DNA of 39,197 nucleotides from a virus: the IMG/VR virus record IMGVR_UViG_3300028800_000038, positions 1 through 39,197 of that record, one strand, 5' to 3'. The notes beneath the pieces are model-generated. The model had not been told where the DNA came from. It saw only the letters and a list, made by a program, of their open reading frames with translations, and did not search any database. Made by a program: the position numbers and the translations under genes. Shown piece by piece: positions 8,656-17,083 of this stretch (position 1 is its first letter; each line of letters starts with the position of its first letter).

Positions 8656-9645
8656 ATGGCATTAAGGCAAAGAACGCGGAGCTTAACAGCAGCTGGCGGA
8701 TTAGATGATGCATTACAGAATTTAGCGCCGCAACCAGTTCCTGCTAAGCGGGACCCTACTACTTCAGATACAGCTCCTATCGGAACAGAATGGTGTAATA
8801 CGCTTACCAAGAGCGTATTCTTTCTTGCAAGTATATCTAATGGCCAAGCAAATTGGGTTAACGTAGCAGGAGGTAGTGGCACATTCACTAACCTGACCGT
8901 TACTGGCACTACCCTTCTTGAGGGCGCTACTACGATAAATTCTGGGACAGGAGATATAAATATTTCTACGGATTCTACGGCTACTACTGTCGAGATCGCT
9001 ACGGGCAATGGTGTTAAGCAGCTTTTCCTAGGAAGCACGCATACTGGGTCTTCTGTTGAGATTGATGGTGCGCCGGGTGGATCACTGGTAGTCAATGGTG
9101 CTGGCGGAACGTTCTCTATCCATAATATTAATGCAGCTCTTGATGTATATACTGGCACAGGCGCTCTGACGATATCAAATGATGCAGCGGCTACTACTGT
9201 TTCTCTAGGAACAGGTGCAGCAGCTAAAACAGTGACAGTCGGTTCATTAACTACTACCAGCTCGCTTACTTTAAGATCAGGCACTGGTGGTATTGGTTTA
9301 GCTACAGGTGCAACAACTCCAGGCCTTGTTGGCATTACGCCAGGGACTGCAACAGCTGCTTCTCCAACTGCATCAGTGACAGTCAACTCTCGTGTTATTG
9401 CAGCGACCTTTACCGGATTTACCACTGCTGCTGCTGGAACTCAGGCATTCACTATTACATCGAGCGCTATTCTTTCAACCTCTGCAATATTTGTAACCGT
9501 TACGAATGCTTCAGCAGGTAATAGTGCTAAGATGACTCTAACAGGCGTTACTCAAGCTGTGGGATCTATTGTTGTTAATACAACTAACAATGGCGCTCAG
9601 GCATTAGATAGCACTGTTTATGTTAATGTTTGGATACTTAACTAA
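8656..9645 (+). CDS. tail fibre / receptor-binding protein 1
   Basis: The start at 8656 ('MALRQRTRSLTAAGG') has AAAGGAGAAAC directly upstream; the frame is open further 5' but without a ribosome site. 329 aa. Residues 20-75 form an N-terminal module ('DTAPIGTEWCNTLTKSVFF') that recurs in other fibres. Short Thr/Gly/Ala-rich beta repeats follow ('LTVTGTTLLEGATTINSGTG', 'AAATTVSLGTGAAAKTVTVG'), suggesting a trimeric beta shaft. The C-terminal 90 residues look like a compact beta head. First gene of the fibre cluster. Confidence 0.7.
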   Translation: MALRQRTRSLTAAGGLDDALQNLAPQPVPAKRDPTTSDTAPIGTEWCNTLTKSVFFLASISNGQANWVNVAGGSGTFTNLTVTGTTLLEGATTINSGTGDINISTDSTATTVEIATGNGVKQLFLGSTHTGSSVEIDGAPGGSLVVNGAGGTFSIHNINAALDVYTGTGALTISNDAAATTVSLGTGAAAKTVTVGSLTTTSSLTLRSGTGGIGLATGATTPGLVGITPGTATAASPTASVTVNSRVIAATFTGFTTAAAGTQAFTITSSAILSTSAIFVTVTNASAGNSAKMTLTGVTQAVGSIVVNTTNNGAQALDSTVYVNVWILN

Positions 9646-9678
9646 CAATCTGGGAGGCCCCCCTTCCCTTATTTCTCG

Positions 9679-9711
9679 TAGCCCTCTAGTATTCTCACTA
9701 CTAGGGGGCTA
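9679..9711 (+). terminator. intergenic hairpin after fibre gene 1
   Basis: A 13-base stem (TAGCCCTCTAGTA with TACTAGGGGGCTA, one G.T pair) and a 7-nt loop. No clear T-run follows, so it may attenuate transcription or protect the mRNA end rather than terminate fully. Confidence 0.5.
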
Positions 9712-9743
9712 TGCTAAAACAAAAACTTTTACAGGAGATGAGC

Positions 9744-9965
9744 ATGGTAACATCACAAACAATCTCGGTATCTATTACTAAAGGCGAGCATACTTTTACT
9801 TTCCACATGCCAGTAGGAAGCACTTGGGCAAATGCGGTTGATGCAGCTTCTGAAGTATTTCAGCATGTAGGCGCATTAGCACGGCAATCTATGGAGCAAT
9901 ATAAGCCAGTAGAGCCAGAAATTACAGAACCAACTATCGTTGAAGGAACTATTGATGGCAATTAA
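9744..9965 (+). CDS. small unknown protein (73 aa)
   Basis: The start at 9744 ('MVTSQTISVSITKGEHTFTF') is six bases after AGGAG; an upstream in-frame ATG has no correct spacing. The beta-rich N-terminus is followed by a helix ('WANAVDAASEVFQHVGALAR') and an acidic, Pro-rich tail. It overlaps the next gene by 11 bp. It may be an accessory or chaperone of fibre assembly, by position only. Confidence 0.6.
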   Translation: MVTSQTISVSITKGEHTFTFHMPVGSTWANAVDAASEVFQHVGALARQSMEQYKPVEPEITEPTIVEGTIDGN

Positions 9966-10293
9966 CAGGATAAAAGCCCTTATACTCAAGAGCGTAGCCT
10001 CTTCAGCGGTAACGGGTACTTATGCTGCTCTTAATCCTTTGGGAGCTGAAGGAGCATGTTTTATGCTTCGTATAGCAAACCTGAGTGATACAGCGGTTAC
10101 GGTAAGTTATGATGGTACTAATGATAATGAAGTAGTTCTTGCTAATGAGACGTTGAATATATCAACTAATTCTCTTGGTGTTCCAGCAGGAAGAGTTGCT
10201 TTGTTTCCTATAGGTCAGAAAGTTTATGTTAAAGGTTCGGCTGGAACGGGGACTATTTATCTTTCTGGTTATTATCAACCGATAGGGGAGTAA
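9955..10293 (+). CDS. small beta-sandwich virion protein A
   Basis: 112 aa, starting at 'MAINRIKAL' with GAAGGA upstream. The pattern 'RIANLSDTAVTVSYDGTNDN ... VPAGRVALFPIGQKVYVKGS ... GTIYLSGYY' matches the neighbouring 115-aa protein in order ('IQNLTDVTLMFSFDGINDH ... LYVKEIG ... GSVYFSVMYG'), so the two are tandem paralogues. Proteins with this outline are common next to phage structural genes and are usually taken as virion components. Confidence 0.65.
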   Translation: MAINRIKALILKSVASSAVTGTYAALNPLGAEGACFMLRIANLSDTAVTVSYDGTNDNEVVLANETLNISTNSLGVPAGRVALFPIGQKVYVKGSAGTGTIYLSGYYQPIGE

Positions 10294-10294
10294 T

Positions 10295-10642
10295 ATGGCT
10301 GCACCATCATTAGCAATACGATTGCAATTTGAGCCGGTTAGATCCTTAGCATTTGGATCTATAGGAGCTGGGTATACCGGCGTTGGAACTGTAATTAGTA
10401 ATCCTGCTCGTCAATTCTTTATACAAAATCTTACTGACGTCACATTAATGTTCTCTTTTGATGGCATCAATGATCATTTCCCATTGCCTGCAAGTGGATT
10501 CTTTTTAGATGACATAACCAGCAACAAAACTCAACAAGGTGGATTTTATCTTGCTGAAGGAACGAGATTATATGTTAAAGAGATAGGGACTCCTACGTCA
10601 GGATCTGTTTATTTCAGTGTTATGTATGGATCAGATCTATAA
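10295..10642 (+). CDS. small beta-sandwich virion protein B (paralogue of A)
   Basis: 115 aa, with GGGGAG upstream; it starts two bases after protein A ends. It shares A's strand pattern (see 'FIQNLTDVTLMFSFDG', 'LYVKEIGTPTSGSVYF'). Tandem duplication followed by divergence is the simplest explanation. A role in the tail or collar is inferred from position. Confidence 0.65.
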   Translation: MAAPSLAIRLQFEPVRSLAFGSIGAGYTGVGTVISNPARQFFIQNLTDVTLMFSFDGINDHFPLPASGFFLDDITSNKTQQGGFYLAEGTRLYVKEIGTPTSGSVYFSVMYGSDL

Positions 10643-10651
10643 GGAGAATGT

Positions 10652-11833
10652 ATGTCTCAAGCAGGAAGTTTCAAAACAGGTGGAGTAGTACCACCAGGTA
10701 CTTATGTAGAAACATTAACTGGTAATTCTGGAGGCGCTGTTGGTCCTGATTTATCAGGTAATATTCAGGTTGTAGGTGATGGAACGACAATAGATATAGT
10801 TGGTGTTCCAGGAAGCAATACATTAACTGCCTCCGTAATAAATGGCGGTGGAGCAATACAAACTATTGATGGTGACATTGGTTCCGTAACGGGATCAACG
10901 GTAACCATATATGCCAATAACGCAGCTAATGACTGTGGGTCTTCAGTTCTATTTGCTACTGACTCTCCTACATCATTACGATTGCAAGTTACCGATGCTA
11001 ATTTCAATACTACTTATGGACTTTCGGCCGGAAATGCTTCTCTTCCTGCAGGTCAAAGCAACTGTTGTTTTGGATGGCAATCTGGATCATCTATAACAGG
11101 TGGAGGAGCGTTTACCCCCTATGGAAATACCCTTTTCGGTACCAGTTCTGGATATCAAATAACTTCAGGACAAGGAAACGTGGGAATAGGTGTACTTACT
11201 CTAGGCCAGCTAGTCTCGGGTAATTATAATATGGCGATAGGATATGCTAGCGGAAATAATTACACGAGTTCTGAGTCTAGCAATATCATAATTGGTGATT
11301 CTAATCTTGGGGTAACTGGAGAATCAAATACTTTGCGTATTGCTAGTGGCACAGGCACTGGAAATGGCCAGCTTTCAAAAGCTTTTATTTGCGGTATCGA
11401 TGGGGTTGATCTATCATCGGTTAATGTGGTTACTGAAGTTTCTAACCAACTTGGTAGTGCTGCAATAACGGCAGGTTCCGGCATATCGGTAACAACAGGA
11501 AGCAATCAAATCATTATCACTAATACGGCGCCTGCAACCGCAATACTAACCTATACTAACGTTAATACATCTCCTTATGTTGTGCTTACAACCGATCAAT
11601 ATATTTCAGTTGATAGTTCTGGTGGCGCTATAACAATACGGCTTCCCAATGCCGCTACATTAGGAAAATCATTTACGATAAAAGATAGAACTGGTTCTGC
11701 TGCAACAAACAACATAACTGTAACAACGGTTGGGGGTGCTGTGAATATAGATGGAGCTGCCACATTCGTAATGAATTCAGCTTATGAAGCGATAAATATA
11801 ATCGGTAACGGTTCAACTTACGAGGTATATTAA
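10652..11833 (+). CDS. tail fibre / receptor-binding protein 2
   Basis: 393 aa with AAGGAGAA upstream. The N-terminal third is a Gly/Thr-rich beta region. Residues 165-235 hold repeats of the trimeric-adhesin head type ('NVGIGVLTLGQLVSGNYNM', 'AIGYASGNNYTSSESSNIII'). The last 95 residues match a common fibre tip pattern: 'VVLTTDQYISVDSSGGAITI', 'SFTIKDRTGSAATNNITV', ending 'IIGNGSTYEVY'. Probably trimeric and host-recognising. Confidence 0.75.
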   Translation: MSQAGSFKTGGVVPPGTYVETLTGNSGGAVGPDLSGNIQVVGDGTTIDIVGVPGSNTLTASVINGGGAIQTIDGDIGSVTGSTVTIYANNAANDCGSSVLFATDSPTSLRLQVTDANFNTTYGLSAGNASLPAGQSNCCFGWQSGSSITGGGAFTPYGNTLFGTSSGYQITSGQGNVGIGVLTLGQLVSGNYNMAIGYASGNNYTSSESSNIIIGDSNLGVTGESNTLRIASGTGTGNGQLSKAFICGIDGVDLSSVNVVTEVSNQLGSAAITAGSGISVTTGSNQIIITNTAPATAILTYTNVNTSPYVVLTTDQYISVDSSGGAITIRLPNAATLGKSFTIKDRTGSAATNNITVTTVGGAVNIDGAATFVMNSAYEAINIIGNGSTYEVY

Positions 11834-11834
11834 T

Positions 11835-12716
11835 ATGGCATACAAGCAAAAATCTCCCATAATCGTTGCTGAAGGCGGTACGGGCGCGCAAACATTGACC
11901 TCGCATGGTGTTCTTTTAGGCAATACTACTTCTGCTATAACAGCAACAGCAGCAGGCACGACTGGGCAAGTGCTGACTGGTGTGACCGGATCGGCTCCTA
12001 CATTCCAATCTCCGGCCGCAAGTTCGATATCAATCACTGGAGATACTGGCGGAGCGTTAAGCGGCAATGCTTTCACATTTACCGGGGGAACTACTGGATT
12101 AAGTTTTGGAGGTTCAGGTTCTACTGAAACAGTTAGCGGCACTTTGGTTATTGCTAATGGGGGCACGAATGCCACTTCTATGGCCACCAATACTGGTATT
12201 GTTAAATATGATGGAACCAGACTTGTTACTTCATCAACAGCTAAGATAGATTCTTCTAATAGAACAACTAATACATCACAGCCATGCTTCTTTGCTTCTA
12301 CAGCCGCATCATTAACAAATAAAACGGGTGATGCGACCGTGTATACCGTTGTGTATGATACTGTCGTATTTGATCAAAATAGTAACTTTTCTAGTACCAC
12401 ATTTACTGCGCCAGTTACCGGGAAATACCAACTAACCTATTCTGCTACTGTTAATAACCTTTCGGCTGCGGATACATTAATGATATTGCAAATCAGGACC
12501 ACTGCGCGTAACTATGTTATTGCTCAAGAAGCTCCATTTCCCGCATCAAATGCTAACCAGATTACAAGGCTTGGTACTGTGATAGCGGATATGACGGCGG
12601 GCGATACTGCAACTACTATTGCGTATGTATCAGGATCAACTAAAACAGTAGGATTGGTAGGGAGTACCGCAGCAGGGGCAGCAGTAACGTATTTCTCTGG
12701 TTATTTAATTTGTTAG
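11835..12716 (+). CDS. receptor-binding protein 3 with C1q-like head
   Basis: 293 aa. It begins 'MAYKQKSPIIVAEGGTGAQT', the usual attachment module of phage fibres (a second 'VIANGGTNATSMATNTG' follows near residue 105). From about residue 148 the sequence follows a C1q/TNF-like fold: 'CFFASTAAS', 'YTVVYDTVVFDQ', 'FTAPVTGKYQLTYSATV', ending 'VTYFSGYLIC'. Such heads trimerise and bind ligands. It starts two bases after fibre 2 ends. Confidence 0.78.
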   Translation: MAYKQKSPIIVAEGGTGAQTLTSHGVLLGNTTSAITATAAGTTGQVLTGVTGSAPTFQSPAASSISITGDTGGALSGNAFTFTGGTTGLSFGGSGSTETVSGTLVIANGGTNATSMATNTGIVKYDGTRLVTSSTAKIDSSNRTTNTSQPCFFASTAASLTNKTGDATVYTVVYDTVVFDQNSNFSSTTFTAPVTGKYQLTYSATVNNLSAADTLMILQIRTTARNYVIAQEAPFPASNANQITRLGTVIADMTAGDTATTIAYVSGSTKTVGLVGSTAAGAAVTYFSGYLIC

Positions 12717-12723
12717 GAATGAT

Positions 12724-14022
12724 ATGTCAAACGGTTTAAGTGGCATTAGTTCAGTAGCGTATCAAGGTACGAATGCTCCAACGCCTCCAAATTTAACAAC
12801 ACATCGCAACAGGCCTACTCCGCAATATTACCAAGGATTCTCTATCGGTGACTTCTGGGTATATCGTCCGGATCCTCGCCTCAATACTAATGAGCTTTGG
12901 GTTCTTATGGGCGTTGCAGGCAATGTTGCTGATTGGGTTATGCTAACGGGCAACGTAGGCACGGTAACAGACCTGAAGACTGATGATGGCAATATTGTTA
13001 CTCCTACTCTTGGTGTAATCAATATATATGGCGGCACTGGTATAGTGACAACCGGAACTGTTGGGCCTAATACGGTAACTATTTCTACTTCTAGCGCAGT
13101 TGCTACCTCGTATATTACTTCTCCTGCAACGGGAACAGCAATTCCTGCTGCGGGTGTTTTGACGTTCACCGATGGTAACAATATAACGTTTACTGCAGGT
13201 GGCTCATCAGTAGCAGCAGCGGTCACAGGAACAACGAATCATGCATTGCAGATAGGTAACTCAACCGGATCATTAACATCGCTTGCGGTGGGAACTAATG
13301 GCCAATTGCCTATAGGTTCCACAGGAGCTAATCCTGTCATGGCAACCTTGACTGCTGGTTCAAATATATCGATTACCAATGGAGCTGGCTCTATTACGAT
13401 TGCCTCAACTAATACGGGGGGAACTGTAACAACATTGCACACTGACGATGGTAATAATGTTACGCAAACGGCAGGTGTGATTAACGTTGCAGGAGCATTT
13501 GGAATATCCACAACCGGTACTGTTGGGCCGAATACCGTTACGGTGAATGGACCAGCTAAGAAAGCTTCGTTTTTCGCATATCTCGCAAGCACGGTAACTA
13601 ATGTAACTGGTGATGGTACTGCATATACTATTGTTTTCGATAGTACTCTCTACAATCAGGGAAGCGCATATAATACTGCAAATGGGAGATTTACTGCTCC
13701 AGTAACAGGATTCTACATGTTTTCTACGTGCGTATTAGCGAGCAATATCGGAGCGGGTCATACTTTTGGTAATTTAAACATCGGGCCTGGGTCTACGGTT
13801 GATAACAAAGCAGTTCAAACAGGGTTCTGTAGTCCGGCAGCAGTTCAAACGAGTGATAATAAATATGGATTTACTGCATCAGCTGGATTCCATCTGACTG
13901 CAGGAGATTACATTATTGTGCAGCTGCAAGTATCTAATAGCACTAAGACCATTGGTGTTGATGGTGCTACTGGCGGAGGCTCATTGCTTCATTGCACGTT
14001 TACAGGAAGTTTAATTGGATAA
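12724..14022 (+). CDS. receptor-binding protein 4 with C1q-like head
   Basis: 432 aa with TAGGAATG upstream. The N-terminal 75 residues ('YYQGFSIGDFWVYRPDP', 'NELWVLMG') resemble the N-terminal module of fibre 1. The shaft carries two copies of a 'DDGN..T...GVIN..G..GI.TTGTVGPNTVT' unit (about 85-120 and 240-278). From residue about 280 comes a C1q-like head ('KKASFFAYLAS', 'YTIVFDSTLYNQG', 'FTAPVTGFYMFSTCV', 'HCTFTGSLIG'), homologous to that of receptor-binding protein 3. Confidence 0.78.
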   Translation: MSNGLSGISSVAYQGTNAPTPPNLTTHRNRPTPQYYQGFSIGDFWVYRPDPRLNTNELWVLMGVAGNVADWVMLTGNVGTVTDLKTDDGNIVTPTLGVINIYGGTGIVTTGTVGPNTVTISTSSAVATSYITSPATGTAIPAAGVLTFTDGNNITFTAGGSSVAAAVTGTTNHALQIGNSTGSLTSLAVGTNGQLPIGSTGANPVMATLTAGSNISITNGAGSITIASTNTGGTVTTLHTDDGNNVTQTAGVINVAGAFGISTTGTVGPNTVTVNGPAKKASFFAYLASTVTNVTGDGTAYTIVFDSTLYNQGSAYNTANGRFTAPVTGFYMFSTCVLASNIGAGHTFGNLNIGPGSTVDNKAVQTGFCSPAAVQTSDNKYGFTASAGFHLTAGDYIIVQLQVSNSTKTIGVDGATGGGSLLHCTFTGSLIG

Positions 14023-14052
14023 TATGGTTGTTTAATCTATAAGGAGGCTGAT

Positions 14053-14229
14053 ATGGCTGACTGGATAAAGATACTCATCATTGCAGGATCATTAGCAGCG
14101 GTAGGCGCTATCAAGGTATTTTTTCCGGGTTATCAAGATGATAATCCAATTGAGGTGCTTGCTGAAGAAGCAATTGAATATGAGACTGGAATCCATATAG
14201 ATTTAACGCCATTGTCTCCAGAAAAATAA
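14053..14229 (+). CDS. small membrane-anchored protein (58 aa)
   Basis: 'MADWIKILIIAGSLAAVGAI' is a membrane span. An acidic tail follows ('LAEEAIEYETGIHIDLTP'). AAGGAGGC lies before ATG. Proteins ending in 'GIHIDLTP..PE' occur in several phages without a known role, as I recall. It closes the fibre cluster. Confidence 0.7.
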   Translation: MADWIKILIIAGSLAAVGAIKVFFPGYQDDNPIEVLAEEAIEYETGIHIDLTPLSPEK

Positions 14230-14359
14230 TAACCCCCACCTGCAAGAGTGAGGGAAAAAAGGAGTTCGCTTATGAGTCGAACAAAATATATCATAGCGAT
14301 TATTGGTTGATACTGGAATAAGAAATTATTATTGGATTATCTCGCTTTCAATAATAAAA

Positions 14360-14387
14360 TCCCCCACGGGTTTTAACCTATGGGGGA
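14360..14387 (-). terminator. terminator of the minus-strand early operon
   Basis: The hairpin TCCCCCA ... TGGGGGA with an inner GGTT/AACC pairing is followed on the minus strand by ATTTTATTATTG. It lies downstream of the 17377-14420 operon. The plus-strand side (14230-14345) holds only a weak hairpin near 14233-14254 and a 12-codon reading frame at 14272, which I do not call. Confidence 0.8.
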
Positions 14388-14419
14388 CTAAGCAGTGCAT
14401 CAACCATCAGTAGAACGAA

Positions 14420-14608
14420 CTACGATCGCTGAATTTCTTCATGGTCTATAATTTTTCTGCCCATGTATTCCCAGCGGGGATCTTCTTCATTGTTGCTGAA
14501 TTGTATGTATACATCCCAAACATGGCCATCCAATAATACTAAGCATTCTGTCTGGAATGGTGCCTGATCTAATTTGCTTGGCGCACTATGCCTTATTATA
14601 GGTTCCAT
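14420..14608 (-). CDS. small unknown protein (62 aa)
   Basis: Begins 'MEPIIRHSAPSKLDQAPFQT' and has the body 'VLLDGHVWDVYIQFSNNEED'. Probably a small alpha/beta protein. Last gene of the minus-strand early operon, seven bases after the previous stop; AGGAGTTAT precedes the ATG. Not recognised. Confidence 0.6.
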   Translation of the reverse strand: MEPIIRHSAPSKLDQAPFQTECLVLLDGHVWDVYIQFSNNEEDPRWEYMGRKIIDHEEIQRS

Positions 14609-14615
14609 ATAACTC

Positions 14616-15053
14616 CTAATAACTCAACAACGATTCGTACCATTCTTCATGATGCTCGATAGATTCAAACTCAGTGATGAAGGTTCCCAGAAGATCTGCA
14701 AAGTTATACGTCTCATCTTCAGCAAAGTATTCAAGCAAGCAAGTGCATTCTTTATGGTTTATCCATAAGGCAGCATAGCCATGCAAGCCTGTGATATGCA
14801 CTACATATACTTCATTACTTAAGCATTCAATGTAGAAGCTGGTATTTTCAAACTGAGCAGCAGTGCAAGCGTTAACTAAAGCATTGATAGGGTTCTCGCA
14901 GTTACTTACAAACGCAGGGCAATTTTCAATGCTTAGCAATGTATTCTTTGTTTCCCTTACACTCATTTTTGGATGCTGTTTTTCTTGTGATTTTATGCAT
15001 GAAGAAGCAAGAGCCAAGCTAAACAAGCAGGTAATTAACATTGTATTCATCAT
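14616..15053 (-). CDS. secreted or lipoprotein-like protein of unknown function
   Basis: The start is placed at 15053 ('MMNTMLITCLFSLALASSCI') because AAAAGGA lies just before it; the frame is open further up to 15080. 145 aa. A hydrophobic signal is followed by Ser-Ser-Cys, close to a lipobox but with Ser at -1. The mature part holds further cysteines (CPAFVSNCENP, CTAAQ, CLSNE, CTCLLEY) and an acidic C-terminus. It may act in the envelope, for example in exclusion. Confidence 0.65.
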   Translation of the reverse strand: MMNTMLITCLFSLALASSCIKSQEKQHPKMSVRETKNTLLSIENCPAFVSNCENPINALVNACTAAQFENTSFYIECLSNEVYVVHITGLHGYAALWINHKECTCLLEYFAEDETYNFADLLGTFITEFESIEHHEEWYESLLSY

Positions 15054-15063
15054 TATCATCCTT

Positions 15064-15186
15064 TTAATTTTTGTCGTCATAATACTTGCATACGATATAT
15101 GCTACTATCACGAATGCTACTACTGTTATGCCCAATGTTGCAAGGATAAGTGTTTCCAGCCTATCCATAAAATCATTTAATGGCAT
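15064..15186 (-). CDS. small single-span membrane protein (40 aa)
   Basis: 'MPLNDFMDRLETLILATLGI' leads into a span ending 'AYIVCKYYDDKN'. AAGGGGAG lies about eight bases before ATG. It lies between the Erf gene and the lipoprotein-like gene, almost abutting both. Topology and size suit a small holin or spanin subunit, but nothing proves it. Confidence 0.6.
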   Translation of the reverse strand: MPLNDFMDRLETLILATLGITVVAFVIVAYIVCKYYDDKN

Positions 15187-15205
15187 CAAACCACTCCCCT
15201 TCATA

Positions 15206-15943
15206 TTACTTGCCGTTTCGCAACGCTTTTATTTCGCGAATGCGTTTCATTGCAGGATGGTATTTTGATTTCGGGAGATCAGCCAAATTCTGTAGCTTCA
15301 GTCCTTCAAGTATCATCTCTGCGATATCGGGATATTCTGCGAGTTCATAATTAACTTCATCAAGTTGGTCTTTGCTGATTACTTCAGTAGTTTCTTCTCG
15401 TGGATTGTATTTTGTGTTGAGCGCTACGCCTTTGGCGAATACTTCTCGAGTTGTTGCTACTGCGGCCTCGCCATCATCATCTTCTTCTCCTACTACTACT
15501 CCAACTAAGCTGGTATAGCACATGCGCTTCATATAGGTGATAGTAGATGATATTGACTGCACATCATTCTTTGGAGGAATGATTCTAACTTTAGATTGAA
15601 CCCATTCTCCTGATGTATGCATAAGTTTAGTGATAAGCCATTTGCCATCATCAGCATCAATGATCATTTGTAGAACAGCTAAACCATTCTTGGTTAATGC
15701 GGGCCTTGAAGCTTGCACCACAGACATAAGATCTGCATACGCACTCTTAAAGAATGGATTATTCTTATTCTCGCCAGCAACTGCAAACTCAGATTGAGCC
15801 TTAGCTAAAGCAGTAGCAAGTTCTTTGATATCATCAGATGAATTTTGCTCAGGTTGCACGATCTTGCTATCGCTCATAGCTTTTATCTTGAGCAAAAGAT
15901 CGTTGATCATATCCTGAATTTTTATCAGTTCAATTGTTTCCAT
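15206..15943 (-). CDS. erf: Erf-family single-strand annealing recombinase
   Basis: 245 aa. Residues 45-160 carry the Erf signature: 'LATALAKAQSEFAVAGENK', 'NNPFFKSAYADLMSVVQASR', 'PALTKNGLAVLQMI', 'TKLMHTSGEWVQSKV'. A region of Glu and Asp (EEDDDGE) follows, then a variable C-terminus. Erf proteins form rings that anneal complementary single strands; phages use them to circularise or recombine their DNA. No partner exonuclease was recognised. Main gene of the minus-strand early operon. Confidence 0.9.
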   Translation of the reverse strand: METIELIKIQDMINDLLLKIKAMSDSKIVQPEQNSSDDIKELATALAKAQSEFAVAGENKNNPFFKSAYADLMSVVQASRPALTKNGLAVLQMIIDADDGKWLITKLMHTSGEWVQSKVRIIPPKNDVQSISSTITYMKRMCYTSLVGVVVGEEDDDGEAAVATTREVFAKGVALNTKYNPREETTEVISKDQLDEVNYELAEYPDIAEMILEGLKLQNLADLPKSKYHPAMKRIREIKALRNGK

Positions 15944-15945
15944 TA

Positions 15946-16338
15946 CTACTCCTTATAAGCTACATAATTTTTTTTCAACTCTGAGATTTTTGCAAATTCT
16001 ATCAATTTTCTTAAAAAATCATTCCAATCAGGTTTTATGCGAAATCCAATTGGAGAGTTTAGGATGTTCCATCGCTTCTCGTTAACAGGATTATTGAAGT
16101 CATGTCCTGAGAAAAGAACCGCTTCTAGCTTTCCATGCTCTGGATTCCATTGAATTGAATAATTTTCTTCTGAGATATCATCATTACTATAATTTGTTTC
16201 AAAGATGTAGCAGAAATGAGTAAATGGTATCAGTGTTCCGATGTCTTCCTGAATCTGAGATATAGAATTGTTGATGTCATCAAGTTTCTTTTTATTCTGA
16301 TCAACCAATTCTTTAAATTCTTTAAATGCTTCCATCAT
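15946..16338 (-). CDS. unknown protein with N-terminal coiled coil (130 aa)
   Basis: Residues 1-35 form a heptad-like helix ('FKEFKELVDQNKKKLDDINN'). The rest is a mixed alpha/beta domain with many aromatics ('CYIFETNYSND', 'NSPIGFRIKPDWNDFLRKL'). It shares the base at 16338 with the stop of the upstream gene and ends two bases before erf. Function unknown. Confidence 0.65.
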   Translation of the reverse strand: MMEAFKEFKELVDQNKKKLDDINNSISQIQEDIGTLIPFTHFCYIFETNYSNDDISEENYSIQWNPEHGKLEAVLFSGHDFNNPVNEKRWNILNSPIGFRIKPDWNDFLRKLIEFAKISELKKNYVAYKE

Positions 16339-16577
16339 TATTCATCTCCCATTAAATCTTCGCCAATTTCTTCTCTGATATGCTTGCGTATGGCATAAAT
16401 ATATGCATTCATTGAAAGATTTTGATCTTCAATATTTTCTAATTCTTTTACAATAATCTGCATAATTTGCTGAGGAGTAATAGGTGCTGGGTCAGCAATT
16501 CCCTCGATAACTTGCAGCAGCATGTTTGCTTCAGCTCTAATTGTTTGTATAGATTGTTGTATGGTTTTTTCTTTCAT
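16338..16577 (-). CDS. small helical protein (79 aa)
   Basis: All-helical by eye: 'QTIRAEANMLLQVIEGI', 'QQIMQIIVKELENIEDQNL', 'AYIYAIRKHIREEIGEDL'. AGGGGCGC lies before the ATG. Operon member, directly coupled to the next gene. Not recognised. Confidence 0.6.
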   Translation of the reverse strand: MKEKTIQQSIQTIRAEANMLLQVIEGIADPAPITPQQIMQIIVKELENIEDQNLSMNAYIYAIRKHIREEIGEDLMGDE

Positions 16578-16600
16578 AAGAGCGCCCCTTTATAGGTTAT

Positions 16601-16798
16601 TTACTTACCCATCTTTCTTTCTAGTTTCTTATCTTCCAATCTATCTAATACAACTTGCTCTAAACATTCAACAGAGCATAGATCAATATACTCATCTGTG
16701 TCATTAATTGATTTGAGAAACACTCTTGGATTATCGATATCAAACTTATTGATGTCATATTCTGAAGTGCACCATTCGCAGCGTTTAATCTTGTCCAT
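16601..16798 (-). CDS. small zinc-binding protein (65 aa)
   Basis: Four cysteines in two pairs: C7-x2-C10 and C41-x3-C45 ('RCEWC', 'LCSVEC') form a likely zinc knuckle. The C-terminus is basic and helical. It overlaps the start of the upstream HTH gene's 3' end by 14 bp, so translation is coupled. Confidence 0.65.
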   Translation of the reverse strand: MDKIKRCEWCTSEYDINKFDIDNPRVFLKSINDTDEYIDLCSVECLEQVVLDRLEDKKLERKMGK

Positions 16799-17081
16799 TC
16801 TTTTTCTTCTCTACAATCTTAAATCCATAGCCTAAGGCGGCCATTATATTAAATATTGGTTTTGTTGTAGTTTTGTTTTTTCCTGAAAGCATCGTATACA
16901 GGCTCACTCGAGGAATTCCGCTTTTTTTAGACAATTTAGTAATTCCACCTTGTTGATCGGCTATTTCTCTGAGCATCAATATGAAATCACTGCTGCCTTT
17001 TTTTATGGATTCATTCAGTTTATTTATGTCCTTGATCTGTTCTTCAGTCCAAGGAGCTTCCTCTTCTATTTTTTGCTTCAT
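16785..17081 (-). CDS. lambda-type HTH regulator (HigA/antidote-like)
   Basis: 98 aa. Residues 48-90 form an HTH of the prophage antidote type: 'GGITKLSKKSGIPRVSLYTM' then 'LSGKNKTTTKPIFNIMAALG'. In bacteria such proteins often pair with a RelE-like toxin; here no such toxin is adjacent, so a transcriptional role (Cro/CII-like) is as likely. It starts two bases after the 97-aa gene. Confidence 0.75.
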   Translation of the reverse strand: MKQKIEEEAPWTEEQIKDINKLNESIKKGSSDFILMLREIADQQGGITKLSKKSGIPRVSLYTMLSGKNKTTTKPIFNIMAALGYGFKIVEKKKNGQD

Positions 17082-17083
17082 TA

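Noticed and set aside
8550-9425. Long minus-strand frame opposite fibre gene 1 (291 codons)
   Set aside because: No ribosome site at its start, composition rich in Pro and Val as expected from the complement of Thr/Gly-rich repeats, and it overlaps the RHH promoter. Similar shadows occur opposite other fibre genes.
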